Of a stretch of 36,592 nt of DNA, positions 15,329-22,989 are shown one piece after another (within the stretch, counting starts at the first letter, position 1; each line of letters begins with the position of its first letter). A program made the position numbers and the translations under genes. Source of the stretch: Lachnospiraceae bacterium (lineage in GTDB: Bacteria > Bacillota > Clostridia > Lachnospirales > Lachnospiraceae); the NCBI GenBank assembly GCA_017461775.1, contig JAFTXD010000075.1, forward strand, positions 1-36,592, in the 5' to 3' direction. The notes below the pieces were generated by a model. That model was given only the letters and a program-made list of their open reading frames with translations, was not told the origin of the DNA and did no database searches.

Positions 15329-15357
15329 TTGATTTATTTATTGATTGCTGCTAAACT
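15329..15357 (+). promoter_or_regulatory. Candidate promoter of small toxin mRNA
   Basis: TTGATT (15329-15334) and TAAACT (15352-15357), spacer 17 bp. It would give a 5' untranslated region of about 90 nt before the toxin ATG, long as in type I toxin mRNAs. Confidence 0.5.
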
Positions 15358-15452
15358 ACTCTCATGGGGTACTGTCGAAAACGGTAAGCGGTTCGCCTTT
15401 TGCCAGAGTGAGTCCATTCTGAGAACTTCCAGTATACTTGGAGGTGATACTA

Positions 15453-15614
15453 ATGGAAAATAAAGTGAAAGGTACGAAAGAGATGTTAGAGCTATTAGTG
15501 GGAATTGTAGGTATTGTAGTGACGATGATCAGTATTATCGTTACGATAATCAGTATTTTGCAATCTACTGAGAAAAATGAGCATCAAAAAAGCAACCGCT
15601 CCGACCAAAGTTAG
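15453..15614 (+). CDS. Small hydrophobic peptide, probable type I toxin
   Basis: A 53-aa peptide with a charged N-terminus (MENKVKGTKEM), one long membrane helix at about 13-36 (Leu/Ile/Val rich, two TIISI-like stretches) and a polar tail ending SNRSDQS. Size and layout fit holin-like or TxpA/BsrG-type toxins. GGAGGTGATA gives a very strong ribosome site. The last codons form the left arm of the terminator, a feature common in these modules. An antisense promoter points at it from downstream. A longer overlapping frame at 15278-15463 was rejected because it has no ribosome site. The family match is by pattern only; it might also be a plain small membrane protein. Confidence 0.7.
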   Translation: MENKVKGTKEMLELLVGIVGIVVTMISIIVTIISILQSTEKNEHQKSNRSDQS

Positions 15615-15625
15615 GTTGCTTTTTT
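15586..15625. terminator. Shared bidirectional terminator of toxin and antisense RNA
   Basis: AAAAAAGCAACC (15586-15597) pairs with GGTTGCTTTTTT (15614-15625), with a 16-base loop. A T-run follows on each strand, so it can end both the toxin mRNA and the antisense RNA. Confidence 0.85.
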
Positions 15626-15678
15626 AATATTGCAATTTAATTAAGGCGAACCGTTTGCTATCGGCAGTGCCTCTTTAC
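15586..15678 (-). ncRNA. Candidate antisense antitoxin RNA
   Basis: A near-ideal minus-strand promoter (15685-15713) predicts a start near 15678, and the shared hairpin at 15586-15625 would end the RNA, giving about 90-95 nt. The RNA would be complementary to the 3' end of the toxin mRNA including the last codons. This matches cis-encoded type I antitoxins. Predicted from promoter, terminator and position only. Confidence 0.6.
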
Positions 15679-15684
15679 GTTTTT

Positions 15685-15713
15685 ATTGTACGGTTATAGT
15701 GCTGTTTTGTCAA
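15685..15713 (-). promoter_or_regulatory. Promoter of antisense RNA
   Basis: On the minus strand TTGACA (15708-15713, perfect) and TACAAT (15685-15690) are 17 bp apart. It lies 11 bp after the histidine kinase stop codon on the same strand, with no terminator between, so readthrough from the two-component genes could also make the RNA. Confidence 0.8.
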
Positions 15714-15723
15714 TAGGATAGAA

Positions 15724-16512
15724 TTAAAAAGTGGGTAACGTAACAGTGAAGGTGCTTCCGGCACCTTCTTTGCTTTTGCAGGAAACGCTTCCCCCATGTC
15801 TTTCCACAATGGCTTTCACGATGGCCAGCCCCAGTCCACTACCGGTAGCACCGCCCGGGGTGCGGGCTTTTGAGGCAGTGTAGGTGCGCTGGAACAGCTT
15901 TTCCAGAGCTTCCGGTGAGATTCCCTCTCCGGTATCTATCACGGAGATGACCAGCTGTTTTCCTTCCTCATGGGCCTTTAAGGTGATGCTGGAGCCTTCC
16001 GGAGTATATTTTGCTGCGTTGGTAAAGAGGTTGTCCAGTACGCGAATCAGCTTCTGGATATCCACCCGGATATTGCAGGAGAGGTCCTCCGGCAAATCCA
16101 GCAGCATGTCATGCTTGTCGTATCTGGTGTCCACAATGGCATCGTAGAAATATTCTTCCAGAAAGGGGGCAGCAGGCAGGGTGGTAAATTCCAGCTCTCT
16201 GCTGGTGTCCTCCACGCAGAATAGATAGTACATGTCCTGAATCATATTTTCCAGGGTTTTGGTACGTCTGTCGATAATCTGCAGGGTGGAATCCAAATCC
16301 TCCTTAGGCATTTTCTGTGAAGACAACAGCACATCCACGGCGCTGCGGATGGCAGTGATGGGCGCCCGCAAATCGTGGGAGATATTAGCCAGCATTTCAC
16401 TGCGCTCTTTTTGCATTTTCTGCAGCTCCGTATTGGCAATAAGGAGCTGGGCGGTCAGCTTTTCTATGGTCTCGCTCTCAATGGAGGGCGTCTGAAATTG
16501 ATTCTTTTCCAT
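15724..16512 (-). CDS. Soluble sensor histidine kinase
   Basis: A 262-aa histidine kinase. Residues about 10-40 look like a coiled coil, followed by the dimerisation box ISHDLRAP with His46 as the phosphorylation site. The ATPase part has the N-box DNLFTNAAKYTPEG, the G1 box VIDTGEGIS, and GSGLGLAIVKAIVERHGG. There is no membrane helix and no recognisable sensor domain, so it is cytosolic and its signal probably comes from a partner. The start at 16512 is eleven bases after the regulator stop with AAGGAAAAACC between; an in-frame upstream start would overlap the regulator and lacks a site. Its position between the RiPP and polysaccharide loci leaves the target open. Confidence 0.88.
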   Translation of the reverse strand: MEKNQFQTPSIESETIEKLTAQLLIANTELQKMQKERSEMLANISHDLRAPITAIRSAVDVLLSSQKMPKEDLDSTLQIIDRRTKTLENMIQDMYYLFCVEDTSRELEFTTLPAAPFLEEYFYDAIVDTRYDKHDMLLDLPEDLSCNIRVDIQKLIRVLDNLFTNAAKYTPEGSSITLKAHEEGKQLVISVIDTGEGISPEALEKLFQRTYTASKARTPGGATGSGLGLAIVKAIVERHGGSVSCKSKEGAGSTFTVTLPTF

Positions 16513-16522
16513 TGGTTTTTCC

Positions 16523-17209
16523 TTAATGGGCAATGAATTTGTAGCCCTTGGACCATACGGTCTCAATCATATTTTCCAGTTCATAGTTTCCTTCAAATTT
16601 CTTTCGCAGGCGGCTCACGTTCACCATGACGGAACGACGGTCCGCTTCCTGATAGGAGCCAAAAAGAGCGGTACCCAGTTCTTCGAAGGTGATTTCTTTA
16701 CCGGGATTGGAGGCCATGTACAAAAGCACCTCGTATTCACGGTTGGCAAGACCTAAATCCTCACCCTTAAAGAAAGCTTTGTGGGCCAGTTTATCAATGG
16801 TCAGGTTCTGGAAAGTAAGTACATTAGTGTTTTCCACAGGTGCTTCTTTCTTAAAACGGCGCAAAAGTACGTCAATACGTACCTTTACCTCTCGGATGCT
16901 GTAGGGCTTTACGATGTAATCGTCCGCCCCGGTCATCAGACCGTTTATTTTATCGTCCTCCGTATCCTTTCCGGTCAGGAAGATAATGGGAGCGGAGGTA
17001 AATTTGCGTAGCTCCTGGCAGACCTGGAAGCCATCCATGCCGGGCATCATTACATCCAACAAAATGCAGTCCGGGTTTACCTTTTTCGCCCCGGCAATCC
17101 CTTTCCCCGGGTCTGAGGAAATGTATACGGTGAAGCCTTCCTGGGTCAGGTATTTTTGGTTTAATTTTAACACTTCAATATCATCGTCAATCAGTAAAAG
17201 TGTAGCCAT
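16523..17209 (-). CDS. OmpR/PhoB-family response regulator
   Basis: A 228-aa two-domain regulator. The receiver has the acidic pair IDDD at 7-10, the phospho-acceptor Asp52 in LLDVMMPGMDG, a Thr in FLTGKD and the Lys in YIVKPYS. The C-terminal half is a winged helix ending VWSKGYKFIAH, typical of OmpR-type DNA binding. AAAGGAGG lies before the ATG. It forms a unit with the histidine kinase. Its strong promoter overlaps the divergent ugd promoter, so autoregulation by this protein could also change ugd expression. Confidence 0.92.
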   Translation of the reverse strand: MATLLLIDDDIEVLKLNQKYLTQEGFTVYISSDPGKGIAGAKKVNPDCILLDVMMPGMDGFQVCQELRKFTSAPIIFLTGKDTEDDKINGLMTGADDYIVKPYSIREVKVRIDVLLRRFKKEAPVENTNVLTFQNLTIDKLAHKAFFKGEDLGLANREYEVLLYMASNPGKEITFEELGTALFGSYQEADRRSVMVNVSRLRKKFEGNYELENMIETVWSKGYKFIAH

Positions 17210-17234
17210 GGGAAACCTCCTTTTCTATATTTTC

Positions 17235-17263
17235 ATGATAAATTCCCCCCTTTTAATTGTCAA
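17235..17263 (-). promoter_or_regulatory. Promoter of two-component unit
   Basis: On the minus strand TTGACA (17258-17263) and TATCAT (17235-17240) are 17 bp apart, 26 bp before the regulator start. Confidence 0.8.
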
Positions 17264-17285
17264 TTGAAAAAGTTTGGAGTATAGT
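17257..17285 (+). promoter_or_regulatory. Promoter of ugd, overlapping the divergent promoter
   Basis: TTGTCA (17257-17262) and TATAGT (17280-17285) are 17 bp apart. The -35 box shares five bases with the -35 of the divergent two-component promoter, so one polymerase should exclude the other. Confidence 0.7.
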
Positions 17286-17348
17286 AAGGTTATGGTGTGC
17301 TTATGCATATCGTCGAAATAGACAAGAGATGATGGGAGAGAGTTTATT

Positions 17349-18581
17349 ATGAAAATTGCAGTAGCCGGTACCGGTTATGTAGGCTTATCGCTGGCGGTGT
17401 TATTATCGCAGAATAATGAAGTGACGGCAGTGGATATTGTGGAGGAGAAGGTTGCACTGATTAACAATCGGAAATCCCCCATTGTAGATAAAGAAATTTC
17501 GGACTTTTTGGAGAGCCGGGAGCTGAATTTAAAGGCTACCACTGATGGGGCAGCAGCTTATAAGGATGCAGAAATCGTGGTGATTTCCACTCCCACCAAT
17601 TATGACCCGGTGAAAAATTACTTCGATACCTCTTCGGTGGAGGCGGTGATTAAGCTGGTGAAGGAGGTAAATCCTCAGGCGGTAATGATTATCAAGTCCA
17701 CCATTCCGGTAGGCTATACCCAGTCTGTGAAGGAAAAGTTTGGAACAGAGAACATCCTTTTCTCACCGGAGTTTCTGCGTGAGGGCCGGGCGCTTTACGA
17801 CAATCTGTACCCTTCCCGTATCATCGTGGGAAGACCCGTCGGAAATGAGAAGCTTTGTAAGGTGGCGGAAACCTTTGCTTCCCTTCTGGTAGAAGGTGCA
17901 GAGAAGAAGGATGTACCGGTGCTTTTCATGGAGACCACAGAGGCTGAGGCAGTGAAGCTGTTTGCCAATACCTATTTGGCACTGCGTGTATCCTATTTTA
18001 ATGAGCTGGATACCTATGCAGAAACAAGAGGCTTAAATACCAAGAATATCATTGACGGAGTGTGCTTAGACCCCAGAATCGGCGGTCATTACAACAATCC
18101 ATCCTTTGGCTACGGTGGATACTGTCTGCCCAAGGATACGAAGCAGCTTCTGGCAAACTATATGGATGTGCCACAGAATCTGATTCAGGCCATTGTGGAT
18201 TCTAACAGCACCCGTAAGGATTTCGTGGCGGAGCAGGTACTTCGTAAGGCGGGATATTTTGATGAGTACAATATCGGCGCCGGCGGTATCCCGGGAAATG
18301 ACTGTGTGGTAGGAATTTATCGTCTGACCATGAAGGCCAATTCGGACAACTTCCGTCAGAGCTCCATCCAGGGCGTTATGAAGCGTGTGAAGGCAAAGGG
18401 GGCTACGGTGGTGATTTATGAGCCTACCCTGAAGGAAAAGACCTTCTTTGGCAGTGAAGTGATTACGGATTTGGAAGAGTTTAAGAAGCGTGTGGATGTG
18501 ATTATTGCCAACCGATATGCAGCAGAGCTGGAGGATGTGGCTGAGAAGGTTTATACAAGAGATTTATACGGACGGGATTAA
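17349..18581 (+). CDS. ugd: UDP-glucose 6-dehydrogenase
   Basis: A 410-aa NAD-dependent enzyme that oxidises UDP-glucose twice to UDP-glucuronate, a sugar donor for acidic polysaccharides. The N-terminus has the Rossmann motif GTGYVGLS near residue 7, STPTNYD near residue 80, KSTIPVGYT near residue 117, FSPEFLREG near residue 138 and the catalytic Cys259 in [10 protein letters not shown]. The C-terminal UDP-binding part is complete. GGGAGAG precedes the ATG. It stands first in the polysaccharide region, 26 bp before the first phosphoglycosyltransferase. A related sugar-nucleotide dehydrogenase with another hexose is possible, but the length and motifs match the short Ugd type. Confidence 0.92.
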   Translation: MKIAVAGTGYVGLSLAVLLSQNNEVTAVDIVEEKVALINNRKSPIVDKEISDFLESRELNLKATTDGAAAYKDAEIVVISTPTNYDPVKNYFDTSSVEAVIKLVKEVNPQAVMIIKSTIPVGYTQSVKEKFGTENILFSPEFLREGRALYDNLYPSRIIVGRPVGNEKLCKVAETFASLLVEGAEKKDVPVLFMETTEAEAVKLFANTYLALRVSYFNELDTYAETRGLNTKNIIDGVCLDPRIGGHYNNPSFGYGGYCLPKDTKQLLANYMDVPQNLIQAIVDSNSTRKDFVAEQVLRKAGYFDEYNIGAGGIPGNDCVVGIYRLTMKANSDNFRQSSIQGVMKRVKAKGATVVIYEPTLKEKTFFGSEVITDLEEFKKRVDVIIANRYAAELEDVAEKVYTRDLYGRD

Positions 18582-18607
18582 TTACGAAAGAATTAGGGGG
18601 AAGGCAC

Positions 18608-20011
18608 ATGAACAAATCCAATTCGGGTGCAAATACCAATACCTTACAGCTATTGATGGATATTATTGTTCTGGTATTTGCCTATGGGGTTGATGTTCTG
18701 TTTGTCGGGAAGCAGCTCGGCAAAGAATTGCAGATTGGTTTTCTTGTTCTTTTTGCAGTTTTTATTTTGATATATGTTTTGTCAAATAAAGAGCAGTACT
18801 TGTATAATGTAACTATGTTTTATTATCTGGACCGTGTGTATCGGAAAATTACCAAGTCCTTTTTGCTGGCTACCATAGCAACTGCGGCGATGATGGGATT
18901 TATGCCTATGTCACAGGCAGGAAGAAAATTCTATCTGGTTTTCCTGGTGGTAGCGTATGTATTGGTTTGCGCAAAGATGCTTCTGGTGCACCCGTTAATC
19001 AACAGGGTGGGCAGTAAGAACGCTCCCAGAACGGCCTTTGTGGGAAAGGTAGGACAGTTTAATAAGTTCCGATATTTCCTGGAAAAGACCAGTATCCGCG
19101 TCAATCAGATTGGCTATATTGCCATGACGAAGGAGGATATGGAGCAGGCGGAGGAAGGAACCTACCTGGGCTGTCTGGATGAATTGGAGGAGCTGGTGCG
19201 GGAGCATCATATTGACCAGGTGTATATCATTCAGAAGCAGGGTGTGGAATTGCCCTTTACCCAGAGATATGTGGATCTGTGTATCGATATGGGCGTGACG
19301 GTGCGGCTGGTAGTGGATTTTTACAAGAGGCGCCGTGCCAACAGCTATGTGAGTACGGTGGGTACCTATCCGGTGATTACATACCACACCATTACATTAA
19401 ACACTTACGAGCAGGTTCTTAAGAGATTGATGGACATTTTGGCAGGATTGGTGGGATGTATCGTATTTTCTCCCATTATGCTGGTGACAGCCATAGCTAT
19501 CAAACTGGACTCGCCGGGGCCCATTCTTTTTAAGCAGACCCGTGTGGGGCAGAATGGAAGACATTTTAAGATATACAAGTTCCGAAGTATGTACATCGAT
19601 GCGGAGGAGCGCAAGAAGGAGCTGATGGCTCAGAATGAAATTGAGGGCGGAGTCATGTTTAAGATGAAGGACGACCCGCGTATTACCAAGGTGGGTAAGG
19701 TCATTCGTAAGCTGAGCATTGATGAGCTGCCACAGTTTTTCAATATTTTGTTTGGAAGCATGAGCCTTGTAGGAACCAGACCACCCACCATCGATGAGGT
19801 GGAGAAGTATGAGCGCAGCCATTGGAGGCGTATCAGCATCAAGCCGGGCCTTACCGGTATGTGGCAGGTCAGCGGCCGAAGCAATATCACAAGCTTTGAG
19901 GAGATTGTGGAGCTGGATGTGGAATACATTGATAACTGGTCCTTGTGGCTGGATATCAAGATTATATTAAAGACGGTGCTGGTGCTGGTGAAGCATCAAG
20001 ATGCCTATTAG
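18608..20011 (+). CDS. Polyprenyl-phosphate sugar phosphotransferase, copy 1
   Basis: A 467-aa initiating transferase of the WbaP/EPS polyprenyl glycosylphosphotransferase type. It puts a sugar-1-phosphate on undecaprenyl phosphate, the first step of the repeat unit. The N-terminal half has several membrane helices and a Rossmann-like middle (IGYIAMTKEDM, then VYIIQKQGVE). The C-terminal catalytic domain starts after KRLMDILAGLVG and has KFRSMYIDAEERK, DDPRITKVG and DELPQFFNILFGSMSLVGTRPP. It is nearly identical to the gene at 33703-35106 except for residues about 13-50. A strong terminator lies 30 bp downstream. Confidence 0.92.
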   Translation: MNKSNSGANTNTLQLLMDIIVLVFAYGVDVLFVGKQLGKELQIGFLVLFAVFILIYVLSNKEQYLYNVTMFYYLDRVYRKITKSFLLATIATAAMMGFMPMSQAGRKFYLVFLVVAYVLVCAKMLLVHPLINRVGSKNAPRTAFVGKVGQFNKFRYFLEKTSIRVNQIGYIAMTKEDMEQAEEGTYLGCLDELEELVREHHIDQVYIIQKQGVELPFTQRYVDLCIDMGVTVRLVVDFYKRRRANSYVSTVGTYPVITYHTITLNTYEQVLKRLMDILAGLVGCIVFSPIMLVTAIAIKLDSPGPILFKQTRVGQNGRHFKIYKFRSMYIDAEERKKELMAQNEIEGGVMFKMKDDPRITKVGKVIRKLSIDELPQFFNILFGSMSLVGTRPPTIDEVEKYERSHWRRISIKPGLTGMWQVSGRSNITSFEEIVELDVEYIDNWSLWLDIKIILKTVLVLVKHQDAY

Positions 20012-20038
20012 AAGAGCTGATTTATATTGTTTTGTTGT

Positions 20039-20072
20039 AAATATCCACTGTGAAAGCAGTGGATATTTTTTT
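20039..20072 (+). terminator. Intrinsic terminator after ugd-transferase unit
   Basis: ATATCCACTG (20041-20050) pairs perfectly with CAGTGGATAT (20057-20066) with a six-base loop, followed by seven T. It separates ugd and the first transferase from the glycosyltransferase operon. Confidence 0.92.
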
Positions 20073-20108
20073 GTGTGGTGGTCAAAACAGAGAAGATTTT
20101 GTAAGTTA

Positions 20109-20137
20109 TTGAAAAGTATGGGCAGATTTGATAATAT
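20109..20137 (+). promoter_or_regulatory. Candidate promoter of glycosyltransferase operon
   Basis: TTGAAA (20109-20114) and TAATAT (20132-20137) are 17 bp apart, 37 bp before the next start and just after the terminator, so a new transcription unit starts here. Confidence 0.6.
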
Positions 20138-20173
20138 GAAATATGGGAAAAAAGTCCTAAAAAGGAGGGTGAA

Positions 20174-21148
20174 ATGGAACAAAAGCTGGTCAGTGTAATC
20201 GTACCAATTTATAATCTGGAGAATTATTTAGAGAAGTGCATTGAAAGTCTTTTGAAGCAGACCTATACCAATTTGGAGATTTTCCTGGTGGATGATGGTT
20301 CTAAGGATTCCTCCGGTGAAATTTGTGACAGGTATGGTGCCCTGGATGTAAGAATCAGGACCATTCATCAGAAGAATGCAGGTGCGGCAGCAGCGAGGAA
20401 TGCAGCCTTGGATATTTGCAGGGGTGAGTACATTACCTTTGTGGATGGTGATGATTATATAGATGCAGATTATGTGCAGACCTTAGTAAGCTGCATGGAG
20501 AAAAATAAGTCGCAGATAGCCATCTGTGGCTGGCAGGATGTATATGAGACCACGGTAGTGGAGGAAAGACCCTTGGTAGGCCGGGAAGAACTATACAGCA
20601 CGGAGCAGGCATTGGAGAATTTGATGTATCAGCGCAAATTTGATACAGCAATGTGGTCTAAGCTTTACAGAAGGGAATTGTTCGATGGAATTCGTTTCCC
20701 GATAGGTAATGTCTATGAGGATATTGCCATTATCTATAAAGTATTTTGCCGGGCGGAAAGAGTTTCTTATGTAGACTACAAGGGGTATTTTTATTTGCTG
20801 AGAGAGCAGGGAACTACATTACAGGCCTTTAAGCCGAAGAAGATGGATTTGATAGATGTGGTGGATGAGATGGCAGCGTTCTTACTTCCCAGATATCCAC
20901 GGATAAGAAGTGCCGTTCTTTGCAAATATATGCGTGCAAATTTCCACATTTATTTGCAGATACCCGGGGAAAAAGATGTGTATGCTGTAGAGAAGAGGCG
21001 GATTGAAAAGAATATCAAGACATACCGGAAGGAAGTTCTTTGTGACAAAAATGCCCAGAGAGGAACCAAGGTGGCTATTTTGTGTTCGTACATAAGTCTT
21101 CCCCTGCTTGTGAAATTCAAGAGCTTAAAACAGTATGGAAAGAAGTAG
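20174..21148 (+). CDS. Family 2 glycosyltransferase
   Basis: A 324-aa GT-A fold transferase that adds a sugar to the lipid-linked repeat. The N-terminus has VSVIVPIYNLENYLEKCIES, VDDGSKDSSGEICDRY and the metal-binding motif FVDGDDYIDADYV (DGDD). WSKLYRRELFDGIRFP and NVYEDIAIIYKVF in the second half are typical of Eps/Wca family members. AAAAGGAGGG lies six bases before the ATG. The donor sugar cannot be read from the sequence. Confidence 0.9.
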   Translation: MEQKLVSVIVPIYNLENYLEKCIESLLKQTYTNLEIFLVDDGSKDSSGEICDRYGALDVRIRTIHQKNAGAAAARNAALDICRGEYITFVDGDDYIDADYVQTLVSCMEKNKSQIAICGWQDVYETTVVEERPLVGREELYSTEQALENLMYQRKFDTAMWSKLYRRELFDGIRFPIGNVYEDIAIIYKVFCRAERVSYVDYKGYFYLLREQGTTLQAFKPKKMDLIDVVDEMAAFLLPRYPRIRSAVLCKYMRANFHIYLQIPGEKDVYAVEKRRIEKNIKTYRKEVLCDKNAQRGTKVAILCSYISLPLLVKFKSLKQYGKK

Positions 21149-21154
21149 GTGACC

Positions 21155-22279
21155 ATGAAGAAGAAGATAATCGCCCATGTGGCAGGGGGCCTTACCACCG
21201 GTGGGGTGGAGGCTGTAATCTATAATTATTTTTCGCATATGCCTCTGGAGGAATATGAGCTTCATTATTTAACATATACGGACCCAAATGAAGTGGAGAA
21301 GAAGCGGTTTGAGGATTTGGGCTTCATCGTACATACCCTGCCCAGAAAGAAGGAACATTTTTGGAAAGCCTTTTGGGCGGTGTACCGGATTTTTAAGGAG
21401 AATAAGGTGAATATCGTTCATTCCCATATGACGCTGATGTCCTTCCTGACTTCCTTTATCGGTATACTGACAGGAGTGAAGGTGCGTATTGCCCATTCCC
21501 ATCTGGCACAGTATCCTACAGGAATTAAGAAGTACATATATGCATTGTTCAAGATCTTTAGCAGGGTTACTTCCACGGACTGGTTTGCCTGCGGAGTGGA
21601 GGCTGCAAATTATCTGTATGGGGAAAAGAATGTGAAGGCCGGAAGGGTAACCATCCTGAACAATGCCATCGATTTAACCCGGTTTACCGTGGAGAAAGAG
21701 GTCAGGGAACGGATACGGCAGAAGTACGGCCTGCAGGATTCCTATTGCGTGGGACATGTGGGACGTTATACCGAGCAGAAGAATCATATGTTTCTGATAG
21801 ATATTTTTGAAGAGATTGCGGGGGCGAGAGAGGATGCAAAGCTGCTTCTGGTGGGGGAAGGACCCTTAATGGAGCAGGTTCGCGAGAAAATTGCATCAAA
21901 GAATTTACAGGACAGGGTGATTATCGCCGGCTCCTGTACCAATATGCAGGAGATGTACCAGGCGATGGATGTTATGGTATTCCCGTCCTTGTATGAGGGA
22001 CTTTCCGTAGCATTATTGGAGGCACAGGCAGTGGGATTAAACATCTTTGTATCCGATACGGTAACCCCAGAGCTGAATCTTACGGAAGGGATTCATTATT
22101 TGTCCTTAAAGGATAGCCCGAAGAAGTGGTGTGAAGCGGTGCTTGAGAAGGCCGGTAGTTATGTCGCTTACGACAATAAGCAGGTGCTGGCAGAAAAGAA
22201 TTATGACATTTATAGAGAAGCAAAAAAACTCGATGATTTTTACAATGCAAAAATTGCAGGAAAGCAGGAGGTAAAATGA
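21155..22279 (+). CDS. Family 4 glycosyltransferase (EpsF-like)
   Basis: A 374-aa GT-B fold transferase. The N-terminal domain starts KIIAHVAGGLTTGGVEAVIYNY and contains HSHMTLMSF; the C-terminal domain has VGHVGRYTEQKNH, LLLVGEGPLMEQV and VFPSLYEGLSVALLEAQAVGL, the family 4 nucleotide-sugar site with its E-x7-E spacing. ATG 21155 is preferred to the GTG six bases earlier because GTAGGTG precedes it. Its 3' end overlaps the next start by four bases (ATGA). Confidence 0.9.
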   Translation: MKKKIIAHVAGGLTTGGVEAVIYNYFSHMPLEEYELHYLTYTDPNEVEKKRFEDLGFIVHTLPRKKEHFWKAFWAVYRIFKENKVNIVHSHMTLMSFLTSFIGILTGVKVRIAHSHLAQYPTGIKKYIYALFKIFSRVTSTDWFACGVEAANYLYGEKNVKAGRVTILNNAIDLTRFTVEKEVRERIRQKYGLQDSYCVGHVGRYTEQKNHMFLIDIFEEIAGAREDAKLLLVGEGPLMEQVREKIASKNLQDRVIIAGSCTNMQEMYQAMDVMVFPSLYEGLSVALLEAQAVGLNIFVSDTVTPELNLTEGIHYLSLKDSPKKWCEAVLEKAGSYVAYDNKQVLAEKNYDIYREAKKLDDFYNAKIAGKQEVK

Positions 22280-22989
22280 AAATAGTAGAGTTATATCGTT
22301 GCAAGGACGAAATTATCAATGATGCATATGACAGGGCAGTGGTAAATATTTTTCTGCAAAAGGAGAAAAAGGGGAATCGCTCTTTTCTTTTATGTGGAAG
22401 TGATGCAGGAGTAGGAACCACTTCCATTTCCGTGGAGTTGGCAATCTCCTTGTCCGTAGCAGGCTGGAAGACCATTTTGCTGGACGGGGATTTGAGAAAG
22501 GGAAATACCTATAAGCGCCTCAACGAGGTGGCGAGAATCGGATTATCCGATTACATCTGTGAGGATGCATCCGCTCATGAAATCATTTACGAAACAAACT
22601 GGGATTTATTACATTATATCCCCTGCGGCGTGGGTGGGGAAGAGAGTCCTGTCCGTCAGCTTTGCTCCTCCAAGCTGGAGGGACTGATGCAGACACTTCA
22701 GCAGGAGTATGACTTTATCATCATTGATGCTCCTTCCATCAATTCTTCCGTGGATGCCCAGCTCTTTGCAGTGAAGGCGGATGCTTCCATTATTGTGACA
22801 GCCATGAATGATTCCAAGCAGAAAAGTCTGGAAGAGGCCAAGAAGCAGCTGGAGAAGGCCGGCGGAAATGTAATCGGTGTCATTGAGAATAAGGTGGCAA
22901 TGGATGAATACAAGAAATATATTCGTGATTTCGATTATTTTAAGAGAAAAAGGTTTTTAAAAGGCTCTCAGAAAAAGGAGGCAAAATAA
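22276..22989 (+). CDS. CpsD/CapB-like ATPase with altered Walker A
   Basis: A 237-aa protein of the bacterial tyrosine kinase (BY-kinase) and MinD-like fold. These cytosolic partners of Wzz-type proteins control chain length. The P-loop reads GSDAGVGTTS, with Thr where the Lys of GxGKS/T is expected. Walker A' (ILLDGDLRKG) and Walker B (FIIIDAPS) are present. The C-terminus has few Tyr and no clear Tyr cluster. So it may bind nucleotide weakly or act as a non-catalytic partner. The neighbours are a glycosyltransferase (4-base overlap) and a secreted protein (1-base overlap), and the Wzz-like protein is two genes on. Confidence 0.82.
   Translation: MKIVELYRCKDEIINDAYDRAVVNIFLQKEKKGNRSFLLCGSDAGVGTTSISVELAISLSVAGWKTILLDGDLRKGNTYKRLNEVARIGLSDYICEDASAHEIIYETNWDLLHYIPCGVGGEESPVRQLCSSKLEGLMQTLQQEYDFIIIDAPSINSSVDAQLFAVKADASIIVTAMNDSKQKSLEEAKKQLEKAGGNVIGVIENKVAMDEYKKYIRDFDYFKRKRFLKGSQKKEAK

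Larger units (their letters stand above)
15368..15671. repeat. Imperfect inverted repeat flanking the toxin gene
   Basis: The left arm, 15368-15399, and the right arm, 15643-15671 read on the minus strand, align over about 30 bases: GG(T/C)ACTG(T/C)CGA at the outer end and CGGTTCGCCTT as an exact 11-bp match at the inner end (15389-15399 and 15643-15653), with a three-base gap between. The arms lie near the 5' ends of the toxin mRNA and of the antisense RNA, so both RNAs carry the same module. Confidence 0.75.

Noticed and set aside
15278-15463. 61-aa frame overlapping the end of kinase 3 and the toxin leader
   Set aside because: No ribosome site, starts inside kinase 3, and the GGAGG site serves the 15453 ATG instead.
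22276-22989. CpsD-like protein as a nitrogenase-type or ParA partition ATPase
   Set aside because: Context with Wzz and glycosyltransferases and the Walker A' form ILLDGDLRKG fit the BY-kinase group better.
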